A stretch of DNA of 15,114 nucleotides from CAYUNT01 sp964446285 (GCA_964446285.1 CAYUNT010000110.1:1-15114), one strand, 5' to 3'. Positions 6,687 to 15,092 are shown, counted from the stretch's first letter. A program made the numbers and translations. Notes: generated by a model from the letters alone, not told the origin.

Positions 6687-8090
6687 CTATCGACCTCTTG
6701 AGCCGCCGCCGCCCGGGGGGCGCGGCATCATCATGCGCATCTGGCGCGCTCCGCTCATCCCGCGATCTCCGCCCCGTTCGCCGCCCGGACCCCGCCAGCG
6801 GCTGTCTTGTTCGCCGGATTGCACGCGGACTATATCGCCTTCTTTCAGGCCTTCCTGGATTTCCGTGTTCACGCCATCGCTGATTCCCACCTTCACTTCG
6901 CGTTCTTCGAATGTTCCGTCGGGCTTTTTCACATTCACAACCTGGCGGCCCTTGCGGCGCACTACGGCGTCGGAGGGCGCCAGCACCACGTCCTCCGCCT
7001 CGCCCACCACGATCTCAACATTCGCGGTCATTTCCGGCTTGAGGTATTCCAGGCCGCGCTCGCCCACCTCGATGCGCACCTCGAACGTGACCACGTTCGA
7101 CACATTGGCGCCGCGCGTGGCGATTCGGACCACTTCGCCGAAAAATTTCATGTTCGGATACGCGTCGCACGAAATCAGCGCGCGCTGTCCCACCTGGATT
7201 TTGCCTATGTCGCTTTCGTCCACCGAGGCGTATATGAACATGCTCGAGAGGTCGGATATGACCATGACGGTCGTTCCGCCGCCCACATTGCTAATGCCCG
7301 AGGAAATAATCTGCCCGATCTGGACGCTGCGCGTGGCGACGACACCGTTCACCGGTGAATACACTTTTGTGTCGCGCAGGCGCTGGCGCGCGTTATCCAG
7401 CGCAATATAGTCGGCTTCGAGACTGGCCTCCGCCAGGGCGACATCCTGTTTGCGGTTGTTCAACTCGATTCCTTTGGTTTTCAGGTCCTCGATGCGCGCT
7501 TTGGCGCTTTCGAGGTCTGCCAATGCCTGAATGGCCGATGTGCGCGCCGTATCGTATTCCTCCTGGCTGGAGAGTTTCTTGGCCAGAAGGTCCTCGATGC
7601 GCTTGGCCTTGGCCGAGGCGTCGCGCGAGCGGACCTCGGCGGATTCGAGCGCCGCAAGGGCGCGCTGGCGTTCTGTCGCCACATTGCGCTCGGCGATTTC
7701 GTAGTTGGTTTGCGCCTGCGCCAGCCGGGCTAGCGACGCTGAGGTTTCCACTCCGGCCTGCCGGACTGCCCGCGCTTCATCCACGGGATCGAGTTCCAGA
7801 AGCAGGTCGCCCTCCTCGACGGGATCGCTCACGTCAAACGGCAGAGTGATGATCTGCCCGCTCGCCTTGCATTTGATGTCCACATCAAGCGCCGCCACAA
7901 CGCGCCCGGTGCAATTGACCGTCGAGCGCAGCGAACCCCGCTCGATTTTTATCTCATTTTGTGGGGCCTCTTCGGCTTTCGCCTGGGGTTTTTTCAGCCA
8001 GAATGCAACGGCGATTCCCACGATAACCAATCCGCCAGCCGCAAGGGCAATTCGCTTGAATTTCACAACAAGTTTCCTATTCGAAGCCAT
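6687..8090 (-). CDS. macA: Periplasmic adaptor / membrane fusion protein (HlyD/MacA-like)
   Basis: Bridges the MacB-type permease to the TolC-like channel. I start it at the ATG at 8090 (467 residues), where a typical N-terminus begins: a short basic stretch, then a membrane anchor at about 12-31. The open frame continues to 8414, but that extension has no adaptor-like features. Domains in order are a lipoyl half (about 60-103), a long coiled-coil hairpin (about 104-240, with heptad-like Ala, Leu, Glu and Arg), the second lipoyl half with VYSPVNGVVATRSVQIGQ (243-260), a beta-barrel (about 285-362, SMFIYASVDESDIGKIQVGQ) and a membrane-proximal domain (about 365-425, VVLAPSDAVVRRKGRQVV). The last 40 residues are rich in Gly, Arg and Met (RGPGGERGGDRG, MRMMMPRPPGGGGSRGR). 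No convincing Shine-Dalgarno sequence precedes the ATG. It is the first gene of the efflux operon. Confidence 0.88.
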   Translation of the reverse strand: MASNRKLVVKFKRIALAAGGLVIVGIAVAFWLKKPQAKAEEAPQNEIKIERGSLRSTVNCTGRVVAALDVDIKCKASGQIITLPFDVSDPVEEGDLLLELDPVDEARAVRQAGVETSASLARLAQAQTNYEIAERNVATERQRALAALESAEVRSRDASAKAKRIEDLLAKKLSSQEEYDTARTSAIQALADLESAKARIEDLKTKGIELNNRKQDVALAEASLEADYIALDNARQRLRDTKVYSPVNGVVATRSVQIGQIISSGISNVGGGTTVMVISDLSSMFIYASVDESDIGKIQVGQRALISCDAYPNMKFFGEVVRIATRGANVSNVVTFEVRIEVGERGLEYLKPEMTANVEIVVGEAEDVVLAPSDAVVRRKGRQVVNVKKPDGTFEEREVKVGISDGVNTEIQEGLKEGDIVRVQSGEQDSRWRGPGGERGGDRGMSGARQMRMMMPRPPGGGGSRGR

Positions 8091-8134
8091 TGCAGAAAGG
8101 AAAGGGCTTGTTTCTGAATGGCGGGATAACGTGC

Positions 8135-8184
8135 GCCGGAACCGCCTTTTTCCGGCAATCGCGCCGGGGCGTTCGACGGCCCCG
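8135..8184 (-). promoter_or_regulatory. Two stem-loops in the predicted 5' leader of the efflux operon
   Basis: Read on the minus strand, CGGGGC (8184-8179) pairs with GCCCCG (8170-8165) around an 8-base loop. Further on, GCCGGAA (8156-8150) pairs with TTCCGGC (8141-8135), also around an 8-base loop. Both are perfect stems within 100 bases of the adaptor start. They could be leader-RNA structures, a protein-binding site, or chance in GC-rich DNA. Neither has the U-run of a terminator on this strand. Confidence 0.35.
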
Positions 8185-8187
8185 ATG

Positions 8188-8220
8188 CTTATATCAAAAG
8201 ACAGACGGATGAAATGCCAA
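8188..8220 (-). promoter_or_regulatory. Weak candidate promoter for the efflux operon
   Basis: On the minus strand TTGGCA (8220-8215) resembles a -35 box. Downstream, TATAAG (8193-8188) matches the -10 consensus at 5 of 6 positions but with a long 21-base spacer. The overlapping GATATA (8195-8190) gives a 19-base spacer with a poorer match. This is the only AT-rich, promoter-like patch upstream of the adaptor start. Consensus sequences are those of sigma-70-type promoters and may not apply well to this organism. Confidence 0.25.
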
Positions 8221-8444
8221 TTTAGTGACATTGCCCGGATAAATGTGGTTGATCCGCGCCGCAGTGGGGCGGTTTGTGAACAGTATCGGATGCGCCGAAA
8301 GGGCTTCTTGCCTTTCTCGTTAGAGTGCTTGTAGAGTCTGATCTGAATGGGACCTTCGGCGGCGAGGCACAACAGGGATTCCGCCGCGAAAACCGGGTGG
8401 CGCACGAGACTCAATCTGCGGGGATACGGAACATCTATCCAATT

Positions 8445-8448
8445 GGAG
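8445..8448 (+). promoter_or_regulatory. Ribosome binding site of the hybrid kinase
   Basis: GGAG ends 10 bases before the ATG at 8459 and supports that start. A second purine-rich stretch (AGGCGG, 8451-8456) lies too close to the start codon to serve. Confidence 0.45.
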
Positions 8449-8458
8449 TCAGGCGGTC

Positions 8459-11400
8459 ATGGGAGCGCAACGCAAGCGCACGACAGGAACAACTAAATCG
8501 AAACGATCCGCGCGTTCCGCGGCGCCGGACATTTCCGCTCTGACGCCTTTTCTGATCGAAGCGGCCTGCGGGATTCTCTACCGATGCCATTTCGAAAGCC
8601 AGGCGTGGGAATGGGCGGACAGTCGCTCGGCGGCGGACCTCTTCGGATTTCCAGAAAACAAGAAACTATCCTGTCCTGCCTTTGAGGAACTGGTGATTCG
8701 CTCGGTCCTTTGCGATCCGCCCGGCTGCGGCGATTGGGAAACTGTAATGGAGGCGTTTCGCCGCGGAGATGTCAAGAAGGGCCGCCGCGAAATTCTGATC
8801 CGGACGCCGGACGGGCAGGAACGATGGTTTGTGGATACGTTTATCCCAGAGCGTGATTCCGCCACGGGGGAGGTAATTGCACGCGTTGGGATATTGCAGG
8901 AAATTTCGGATGTGATGGAGATCAAAGAGGATGCCCGCCAGCGCCAGGCGGATATCCGCATGATTTATGATGTGACTTCGGCCCACGACGCGGGATTCAT
9001 GGATCGGATCCGCCAGCTGCTCGAAATCGGCTGCCGGCGTTTTGCCCTCGATGTCGGAATCCTGGCGCGCATAGATGGCGAACACTATAAAGTGGAGGAA
9101 GTTTATGATCCGTCCGGCGCGGTGAGGAAAGGCGCGGTTTATTCCACCCGTGAGACGTTTTGTTCATCCACGCTCAAATCACCTGGTCCTGTGGGGTTTG
9201 AACATGCAGGGGAATCGGAATGGCATACGCATCCGGCCTATCGCGCGCTGCGTATTGAATCCTATTTGGGAATGCGTTTGAAGTCGCCCGACGGAAAAGT
9301 ATTCGGCACGCTGAACTTCAGCAGCGCTAAAAAACGCAAACGAAAATTCACGGCTGCGGACATCGAATTGATTCAAGTCATGGCGGAGTGGATTGCCGAT
9401 GTGCTTTGGCTGATGGAAAATCAGGAAGCGCACGAAAAGGAACTCCAGCATTACCGGACATTGTTTGACCTTTCGCCCACGGGAATCCTTGTCGAGGACG
9501 AGCAGGGAATCATGCTGGATGCCAATCCGGCGTTGTGCGAGTCGCTTGGTTATGCGCGCGAGGACCTTTTGGGCCGCCATGTGTCGGCGTTGCTGCCGCC
9601 GGACGTTGATCCCGGCGTGGTGGACCGGAACATCCGCCGCATTATGCAAGGAGAAACGCTTTTTCACGTCGTGCCCAATCGCTGCCGGGATGGCACTGTT
9701 ACGTATCGAGAATTGCGCGAAAACCGCATCCGTCTTCCGGATGGACGCAATGGCATTCTCGTGGCTTCGACAGATATTACCGAACGGCTCATGGCGGAGC
9801 GGCAACGCCGGGAAAGCGAGGAGCGTTATCGAGACCTTTTTGAAAACGCCAATGACCTGATTCAAAGCATCTCGCCCGAGGGCAAGGTTCTCTATGTGAA
9901 CCGGGCTTGGCAAAAAACGCTGGGATACACGGAAGAAGAGGCCAGGAATCTTTCGCTTAAGGAAATCGTTCACCCGGATTGCCTGGGTCATTGCATGTCG
10001 GTTTTTAGCGAAGTGATGAAGGGCGCCGTGGTTGAAAACTGCGAAGCGTTATTTGTTGCGAAAGACGGGCGGACTGTTCCCGTGGAGGGAAGCATTAGTT
10101 GCCGGATGATAGATGGCAAGCCGCAGGCAACGCGCGGCATATTCCGCGATGTGTCTGCCCGCCGGCAAATTGACCGCGAACAACAGATGTTTGCCCGGCT
10201 GGGAACTTCTCTGGCCGCGATTTCCACGGTGTCTGAAATCGTCAGTGTGGTGCGCCGCGAAACAGAATATCTCTTTGACTGGGATGCGCATTTCTTTGCC
10301 GTGGCCCGCCCGGAAGAAAAAGAATTTCGCGTATTGTGCTTCTATGACACGATAAATGGAAAGAAGAAGGAATTTCCTTCGGAGGCATGGGAAAAAAGCA
10401 AATCCCAGCCAATTGTCCGCCCGCTTCTCGAAGGCAAGCCGCTGCTGATCCACAGGCGCGACCCTTCTGTCATTCCGCTTTCCGGCCCCTTTGGGGACAC
10501 AACCCGCATGTCGCAGAGCATGGTGAATGTTCCTGTGCGAAGCGGCCCCCACACTATTGGGTTGCTGTCGGTTCAATCCTACACACCCGGGCGATACACC
10601 GAAGCGGACGTGCATCTGTTTCAACGATTTGCGGACGTCCTTGCGCCCGCGCTTGAGCGCGTGTTCGCCGAAGAAACACTGCAGGCCAGCGAGGCGCGTT
10701 ATCGCGCCATCGTCGAAGATCAGACGGAACTGGTTTGCCGTTACCGCCCCGATTACTCGCTCACTTTTGTGAATCAGGCCTTTTGCAGGTGCTTTGGGCA
10801 GGACCCCAAGGAACTGCTTGGACAAAGTTTCCTGTCGCTTGTTCCGCAGGATTGCGGCGCGGAGTTCGCGAGGTCCATCAAATCCATTTCGCCTCCGCAG
10901 CCTCTGGCAACGCAGGAATACCGGATCACCACCGCCAGCGGCGAAGTGCGCTGGCAGCACTGGCTGCATCGCGGATTGTTTGGCGCGGACGGTGAAATTG
11001 TCGAGTATCAGGCAGTGGGGCGCGACCTTACGCACCGCCGCCAAACTGAGGAGGCTTTGCAGCAAAGCGAGGCGCGCCACAGGGCTTTTGCCAGCGCCAT
11101 GCCAGACATTCTTTTCCGTATGCGCCTCGATGGAACCCTGCTCGATTTCAGCGCGCCGGACCTTTCGCAATTGGCCGTCGCGCCCGAGCGGTTTATCGGG
11201 CGCAATCTGGCCGAGCTTGAACTTCCAGCGGATCAGACGCAGCGCACGCTTGAACCGGCGCAAAAGGCGGTTCTCACAGAAACAACGCAATTGCAGGAAT
11301 ATCCGCTGACACTTACCGGCGAGGTCCGCCACTTCGAGATGCGCATCGCGCCGTGCGGCCAGAACGAAGTCGTGATGATCTGCCGCGACATCACAGAGAG

Positions 11401-14400
11401 CAAACGCCAGAGCGAGCAAATCGAGCATACGCTTTCGCTGCTTCGCGCCACGCTTGAATCCATCGACAACGGCATCGTTGCCACCGATTTCTCCGGACGC
11501 CTGGTCACTTTTAATAAGCAATTGCTTGACATCTGGAACCTTCCCCAGGAGCTCATGACGCCGGAAAATCGCGAAAAAGCTATGGCATTCACGCTGAATC
11601 AGGTCAAAGATGCGGCCCTCCACCAAAAGCGGCGCGAGGAAATAGCAGCCGATCCCGAATGCGTCACGGATGATCTGGTCGAACTGAAAGATGGACGCAT
11701 CTTGGAACGCCACTCGCAGCCGCAGCGTGTCGAGGGCCGCGTGGTGGGGCGTGTGTGGAGCTACCGCGATATCACGAAACGAGTTCGCGACGAACGCGCG
11801 CTTCAGTTGATGAAGTATTCCGTGGACAATTCCAACGAAGCCGTCATGTGGGTTTTGCCAAGCGGACGCTTTTCCTATGTCAACCAGGCCGCCTGCCGCC
11901 AATTGGGTTTCAGCGCCGAGGAACTTGTCTCGCTGCGCGTTCAGGACATCGACATCCATGTCAAGGATGCAGATTGGAAGGGCTTCTTTCTGCGGGCAAG
12001 GAACGAAGGCGCTTATATGATCGAATCCCTGCACCAGCGAAAGGATGGATCGCGTCTGCCCGTCGAGGTTTCCGTCAGTTACATGGCTTTTGGCGGCGAG
12101 GAATTTGTTTGCGGCTTCATCCGCGACATCTCGGAACGCAAGATTGCCGAGGCGGAAGTCCAAAGTCGCGACATCCTCATGGGCGGGGCGGCGCGGGCGC
12201 TGGATTCGCTTCTTATTTTCGAGGATTTCGACACGTCTGTGGCGCGGGCGCTGGAAGCGCTGGGCGAGGGCGCCGGCGTGGACCGCGCGCTTATCTTCGC
12301 CAATCATGAAGGATCGTCCGGCGAAGGGCTTCTGGCCGCCTTGCGCTATGAATGGGCGCGCCCGGGCATAGCGCGCCATATTCAATGCCAAAACATGCAG
12401 AATATAGAATATAACAAATGCAGCCCGGTGTGGAAAGAAAAACTTTCCAAGCGCATGTCCGTTGCCGGCACGCAGGAGAATTTTCAGGGCAACGACCGCT
12501 TGCTCATGAAGGAACTGGGCATTCTCTCGATTCTCATTGTTCCGGTTTTTGTGAAGGACCGCTGGTGGGGAGCGATGGGGTTTGGCGATTGTTCGTCTGC
12601 AAAGGAATGGAAAGACTACCACATTTCGATTCTCATGGCGGCCGCGGGAAGCTTGGGCGGCGCCATCGCCCGGCGAGAGGCCGCCGACGAACTCATACGC
12701 GCCCGCGACGCCGCCGAGGCCGCCGCGCGGACAAAGGCGGACTTCCTCGCCAATATGAGCCACGAAATCCGCACTCCTCTCAATGGCGTGATCGGAATGA
12801 CGGGGCTGCTGCTCGAAACCGAACTCTCAGAGGAACAGCGCGACTACGCCGAAACGGTGCGCCGCTCGGGCGAGGTTCTCCTCGATGTCATCAACGACAT
12901 TCTCGATTTTTCGAAAATCGAGGCGGGCAAGGCGGACCTGGAAATCATCGACTTCGACCTGGGCGCCTGTCTGGAGGAGGTGGGGGACCTTCTCGCCTCG
13001 AAGGCGCAGGAAAAAGGCATTGAATTGGCTGTTCGCGTGCCGGCGGACGTGCCCGCCCGATTGCGCGGCGATCCCGGACGCCTTCGCCATGTGCTGCTCA
13101 ATCTGGCCAGCAACGCCGTAAAATTCACCGAGTCAGGCGAAATTATCCTGCGGGTGAAAGCTGTGCGCGAAGATGAGCGCCAGATTCTCATGCGTTTCGA
13201 GGTTCAGGACACCGGCATCGGGATTCCCGAAGATGCGCTGGGAAAGCTGTTTCAGTCGTTTTCGCAGGTGGATACTTCGACCACGCGCCGGTTTGGCGGC
13301 TCGGGACTGGGACTGGCCATCAGCCGCCAGCTGGTGGAACTCATGGGCGGAAAAATCGGCGTGGAAAGCCGCCAGGGCGAGGGATCGACCTTCTGGTTTG
13401 AGATTCCTTTGGAGCGCCAGGGAAATGGCGGCGAGACCGGAGAAGCCGCGGAAACCTCGCTGCGGGGACTTCGGGTTCTGATTGTGGACGACAACGCCAC
13501 GAATCGCCGCATCCTCGTGGAGCAATTACGCCAATGGGACTGCAAGCCGGACGAGGCCGCGGATGCCCAAGAGGCCTATGCGATGATTTCAGAGGCCGCT
13601 TTGACGCCGGATGCGTATAGGGTGGCGCTGGTGGACTTCCTGATGCCCAATATGAATGGGCCGGATTTGGCGCGCCGCCTGAAGGCGGACGAACGCTGCA
13701 AGGAAATATCGCTTTTCCTGCTAACCTCGATGCCGCGCCTGGGCGAGGCATCGAAGATGCTCGACGCGGGCTTCGAGGCGTATCTGACCAAGCCCGTGAA
13801 ACGGTCGCAACTTCAGGAATCGCTGCGCATGGTCGTTGCGCGAAGCGCCCCCCGTCCGTCACGCCCGCCTTCCTCTGCAGTCCGCTTCGTTCAGCCTCCG
13901 CCCTCTCCCGAAAACCGCCTTCCCTATCGTATTCTGATCGCGGAAGACAACGTCGTGAACCAGAAGGTTGCCGTGCGCATGGTGCAAAAACTGGGTATGC
14001 GCTGCGATGTCGTGGCCAGCGGAGCCGAGGCGCTCAACTCCCTGGAACGAATCCCATACGATCTGGTCCTAATGGATTGCCAGATGCCCGAAATGGACGG
14101 TTACGAAGCGACGCGCCAGGTCCGCAAACGCGAACCCCCCGGCACGCATATCCCGATTGTGGCGCTGACCGCGCACGCCCTCGAAGGCGATCGCGAGCGG
14201 TGCCTCGAGTCGGGGATGGACGACTATCTCAGCAAACCCATTAACCTGAAGGCGCTGGAGCATGTCCTGCATAGGCACTTGCGGCCGGAGCGCGTGGGAA
14301 AAGTTCCGGCCACGCCGCGCCCGGCGGACGAGTCCACGGCGGGGCGAAGGATCAGTCCGGAGGCCGTTGTGGATTTGACCCGCATCCGGAAGGTTTCCGA

Positions 14401-14698
14401 GGGCGACCGCCAATTCGAAATCGAGATCATCACGCTGTTCCTGGGCGACGTAACCCAGCGACTTGCGCGCATGGAACGCGCTATCGAAACAGAAGACGCG
14501 CAAGCTCTGCGGCGTGAGGCGCATACGATCAAAGGATCGAGCGCGAACCTGGGCGCAATGCGGCTTCGCGAATTGGCCGTTGAGTGCGAAGATCACGCAA
14601 AGCAGGGAAGAATCAAAGAGGCGCGCGACGTGTATGGCAGACTGCGCACTGAGTTTGAGGAGGTTCGCCGGGCGCTCGAATCTTACAAATCCGCCTAA
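8459..14698 (+). CDS. Soluble multi-PAS/GAF hybrid histidine kinase with two receivers and HPt
   Basis: A 2079-residue multistep phosphorelay protein. Sensor part, approximate residues: degenerate PAS (30-150), GAF (179-316), PAS (330-445), PAS (452-570), GAF (578-735), PAS (742-862), PAS (868-985), PAS (990-1110), PAS (1113-1230) and GAF (1240-1405). A charged Ala/Arg/Glu-rich linker (1405-1428) then leads into HisKA with FLANMSHEIRTPLNG and phospho-acceptor H1435. The HATPase domain shows the N box (N1548, N1552), G1 DTGIGIP (1584-1590) and G2 GGSGLGLA (1613-1620). Receiver 1 has D1677-D1678, acceptor D1726 and K1778; receiver 2 has E1829-D1830, D1873 and K1926. The HPt domain carries H2022 in AHTIKGSSANLGA. 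All catalytic residues are intact, so a relay His-Asp-His is expected, passing to a response regulator encoded elsewhere. There is no transmembrane segment or signal peptide, so sensing is cytoplasmic. No DNA-binding or cyclase output domain is fused. The gene is divergent from the efflux operon and probably ends at the terminator at 14735. Confidence 0.95.
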   Translation: MGAQRKRTTGTTKSKRSARSAAPDISALTPFLIEAACGILYRCHFESQAWEWADSRSAADLFGFPENKKLSCPAFEELVIRSVLCDPPGCGDWETVMEAFRRGDVKKGRREILIRTPDGQERWFVDTFIPERDSATGEVIARVGILQEISDVMEIKEDARQRQADIRMIYDVTSAHDAGFMDRIRQLLEIGCRRFALDVGILARIDGEHYKVEEVYDPSGAVRKGAVYSTRETFCSSTLKSPGPVGFEHAGESEWHTHPAYRALRIESYLGMRLKSPDGKVFGTLNFSSAKKRKRKFTAADIELIQVMAEWIADVLWLMENQEAHEKELQHYRTLFDLSPTGILVEDEQGIMLDANPALCESLGYAREDLLGRHVSALLPPDVDPGVVDRNIRRIMQGETLFHVVPNRCRDGTVTYRELRENRIRLPDGRNGILVASTDITERLMAERQRRESEERYRDLFENANDLIQSISPEGKVLYVNRAWQKTLGYTEEEARNLSLKEIVHPDCLGHCMSVFSEVMKGAVVENCEALFVAKDGRTVPVEGSISCRMIDGKPQATRGIFRDVSARRQIDREQQMFARLGTSLAAISTVSEIVSVVRRETEYLFDWDAHFFAVARPEEKEFRVLCFYDTINGKKKEFPSEAWEKSKSQPIVRPLLEGKPLLIHRRDPSVIPLSGPFGDTTRMSQSMVNVPVRSGPHTIGLLSVQSYTPGRYTEADVHLFQRFADVLAPALERVFAEETLQASEARYRAIVEDQTELVCRYRPDYSLTFVNQAFCRCFGQDPKELLGQSFLSLVPQDCGAEFARSIKSISPPQPLATQEYRITTASGEVRWQHWLHRGLFGADGEIVEYQAVGRDLTHRRQTEEALQQSEARHRAFASAMPDILFRMRLDGTLLDFSAPDLSQLAVAPERFIGRNLAELELPADQTQRTLEPAQKAVLTETTQLQEYPLTLTGEVRHFEMRIAPCGQNEVVMICRDITESKRQSEQIEHTLSLLRATLESIDNGIVATDFSGRLVTFNKQLLDIWNLPQELMTPENREKAMAFTLNQVKDAALHQKRREEIAADPECVTDDLVELKDGRILERHSQPQRVEGRVVGRVWSYRDITKRVRDERALQLMKYSVDNSNEAVMWVLPSGRFSYVNQAACRQLGFSAEELVSLRVQDIDIHVKDADWKGFFLRARNEGAYMIESLHQRKDGSRLPVEVSVSYMAFGGEEFVCGFIRDISERKIAEAEVQSRDILMGGAARALDSLLIFEDFDTSVARALEALGEGAGVDRALIFANHEGSSGEGLLAALRYEWARPGIARHIQCQNMQNIEYNKCSPVWKEKLSKRMSVAGTQENFQGNDRLLMKELGILSILIVPVFVKDRWWGAMGFGDCSSAKEWKDYHISILMAAAGSLGGAIARREAADELIRARDAAEAAARTKADFLANMSHEIRTPLNGVIGMTGLLLETELSEEQRDYAETVRRSGEVLLDVINDILDFSKIEAGKADLEIIDFDLGACLEEVGDLLASKAQEKGIELAVRVPADVPARLRGDPGRLRHVLLNLASNAVKFTESGEIILRVKAVREDERQILMRFEVQDTGIGIPEDALGKLFQSFSQVDTSTTRRFGGSGLGLAISRQLVELMGGKIGVESRQGEGSTFWFEIPLERQGNGGETGEAAETSLRGLRVLIVDDNATNRRILVEQLRQWDCKPDEAADAQEAYAMISEAALTPDAYRVALVDFLMPNMNGPDLARRLKADERCKEISLFLLTSMPRLGEASKMLDAGFEAYLTKPVKRSQLQESLRMVVARSAPRPSRPPSSAVRFVQPPPSPENRLPYRILIAEDNVVNQKVAVRMVQKLGMRCDVVASGAEALNSLERIPYDLVLMDCQMPEMDGYEATRQVRKREPPGTHIPIVALTAHALEGDRERCLESGMDDYLSKPINLKALEHVLHRHLRPERVGKVPATPRPADESTAGRRISPEAVVDLTRIRKVSEGDRQFEIEIITLFLGDVTQRLARMERAIETEDAQALRREAHTIKGSSANLGAMRLRELAVECEDHAKQGRIKEARDVYGRLRTEFEEVRRALESYKSA

Positions 14699-14734
14699 TC
14701 TCCGCCATAGCCGCCGCTGGGCGCGCAAATCATC

Positions 14735-14765
14735 GCCCGTTGCCGCATTACGGGCAGTCTTTTCT
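14735..14765 (+). terminator. Probable intrinsic terminator of the hybrid kinase gene
   Basis: GCCCGT (14735-14740) and ACGGGC (14750-14755) form a perfect GC-rich 6-bp stem with a 9-base loop. AGTCTTTTCT follows, a T-rich tract starting three bases after the stem. It lies 37 bp after the kinase stop codon. The stem is short and the T-tract is interrupted, so efficiency may be moderate. Confidence 0.5.
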
Positions 14766-14781
14766 GGAGGAAAAGGACACC

Positions 14782-14886
14782 ATGCAAATGCGCATCGCGA
14801 GTTTGCTTTTCATAATTTGGGCCGCGACGTTTGCCGCAATACTTATACCAATTTCCCATGATGCCGTGCCATATTGTCCCGGCTAG
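14782..14886 (+). pseudogene. Short ORF: start of an exported-protein gene, apparently cut off by repeat DNA
   Basis: The ATG at 14782 is preceded by GGAGG (14766-14770, 11-base spacer) and AAGGA (14773-14777), among the strongest initiation context in the window. The 34-residue product begins MQMRIASLLFIIWAATFAAI, which looks like a signal peptide or single membrane helix with one Arg near the N-terminus. It then runs into the 15-bp direct repeat at 14843 and stops at TAG (14884-14886) after PYCPG. A good start and signal sequence without a mature domain suggests a gene truncated by insertion of the downstream repeat tract. The alternative is a genuine small membrane peptide. I saw no continuation in the rest of the window. 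Confidence 0.4.
14843..14857 (+). repeat. 15-bp direct repeat, copy 1
   Basis: TTATACCAATTTCCC occurs here and again, identically, at 15060-15074. The two copies enclose 202 bp that contain the main hairpin cluster. This copy lies inside the short ORF at 14782-14886. Confidence 0.7.
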
Positions 14887-14942
14887 TGAAAAGGATTCCC
14901 AGGCGAAAATAAAAGGACTCAGAAAATGGGATCAGAATCATC

Positions 14943-15057
14943 AGCCTGCTTTGAGCAGGCTCTTCTTTGCCCCATGCTTGAGCATGGGGAGATGGTGGCA
15001 GTTTTTCTTTGCAAGCAGGCTTCAGCCTGACTTGCCCGCATCGCTTCAGCATGATGC
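14943..15057. repeat. Cluster of four small hairpins with related loops
   Basis: Four inverted repeats follow each other. (1) AGCCTGCT / AGCAGGCT, 14943-14950 and 14954-14961, loop TTG. (2) CCCCATGC / GCATGGGG, 14970-14977 and 14982-14989, loop TTGA. (3) GCAAGCAGGC, 15011-15020, pairs with GCCTG (15025-15029) and CTTGC (15031-15035), loop TTCA with one bulged A. (4) GCATC / GATGC, 15038-15042 and 15053-15057, with an inner GC-TTCA-GC. Stems differ in sequence, but the centres share GC-TTNA-GC. That suggests repeated units of one family, or selection on RNA or DNA structure. No protein is expected from this tract. Confidence 0.65.
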
Positions 15058-15059
15058 TT

Positions 15060-15074
15060 TTATACCAATTTCCC
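15060..15074 (+). repeat. 15-bp direct repeat, copy 2
   Basis: Identical to the copy at 14843-14857. Flanking bases differ between copies (ATGATGCC after the first, GTAATTCT after the second), so the identity stops at 15-16 bp. Confidence 0.7.
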
Positions 15075-15092
15075 GTAATTCTGTTTCCTGAA

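Larger units (their letters stand above)
8091..8458. other. Divergent intergenic region between efflux operon and hybrid kinase
   Basis: A stretch of 368 bp between divergent genes must carry the start signals for both. Toward the adaptor it holds two stem-loops (8135-8156, 8165-8184) and a weak promoter candidate (8188-8220). Toward the kinase I see only the ribosome binding site at 8445-8448; no convincing -35/-10 pair stands out. The adaptor frame stays open back to 8414, and I read that as chance in GC-rich DNA. No small gene or RNA could be supported. Confidence 0.5.

Noticed and set aside
8091..8414. N-terminal extension of the adaptor back to 8414
   Set aside because: The frame is open, but the extra 108 residues show no family feature, and the usual short basic segment plus membrane anchor begins at the ATG at 8090.
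10049..12763. 904-codon minus-strand frame inside the hybrid kinase
   Set aside because: It is antisense to a protein with recognisable PAS, GAF and kinase domains throughout. Its composition (rich in His, Arg and Ala) is typical of the complement of GC-rich coding DNA.
14923..14940. AAAATGGGATCAGAATCA, similar to sequences I recall beside REP-associated transposases
   Set aside because: The resemblance rests on memory only, with several mismatches, and no transposase gene is in the window.
14831..15091. 86-codon plus-strand open frame through the hairpin cluster
   Set aside because: It has no ribosome binding site, runs straight through the inverted repeats and has no domain-like composition; its peptide is a by-product of repeat DNA.
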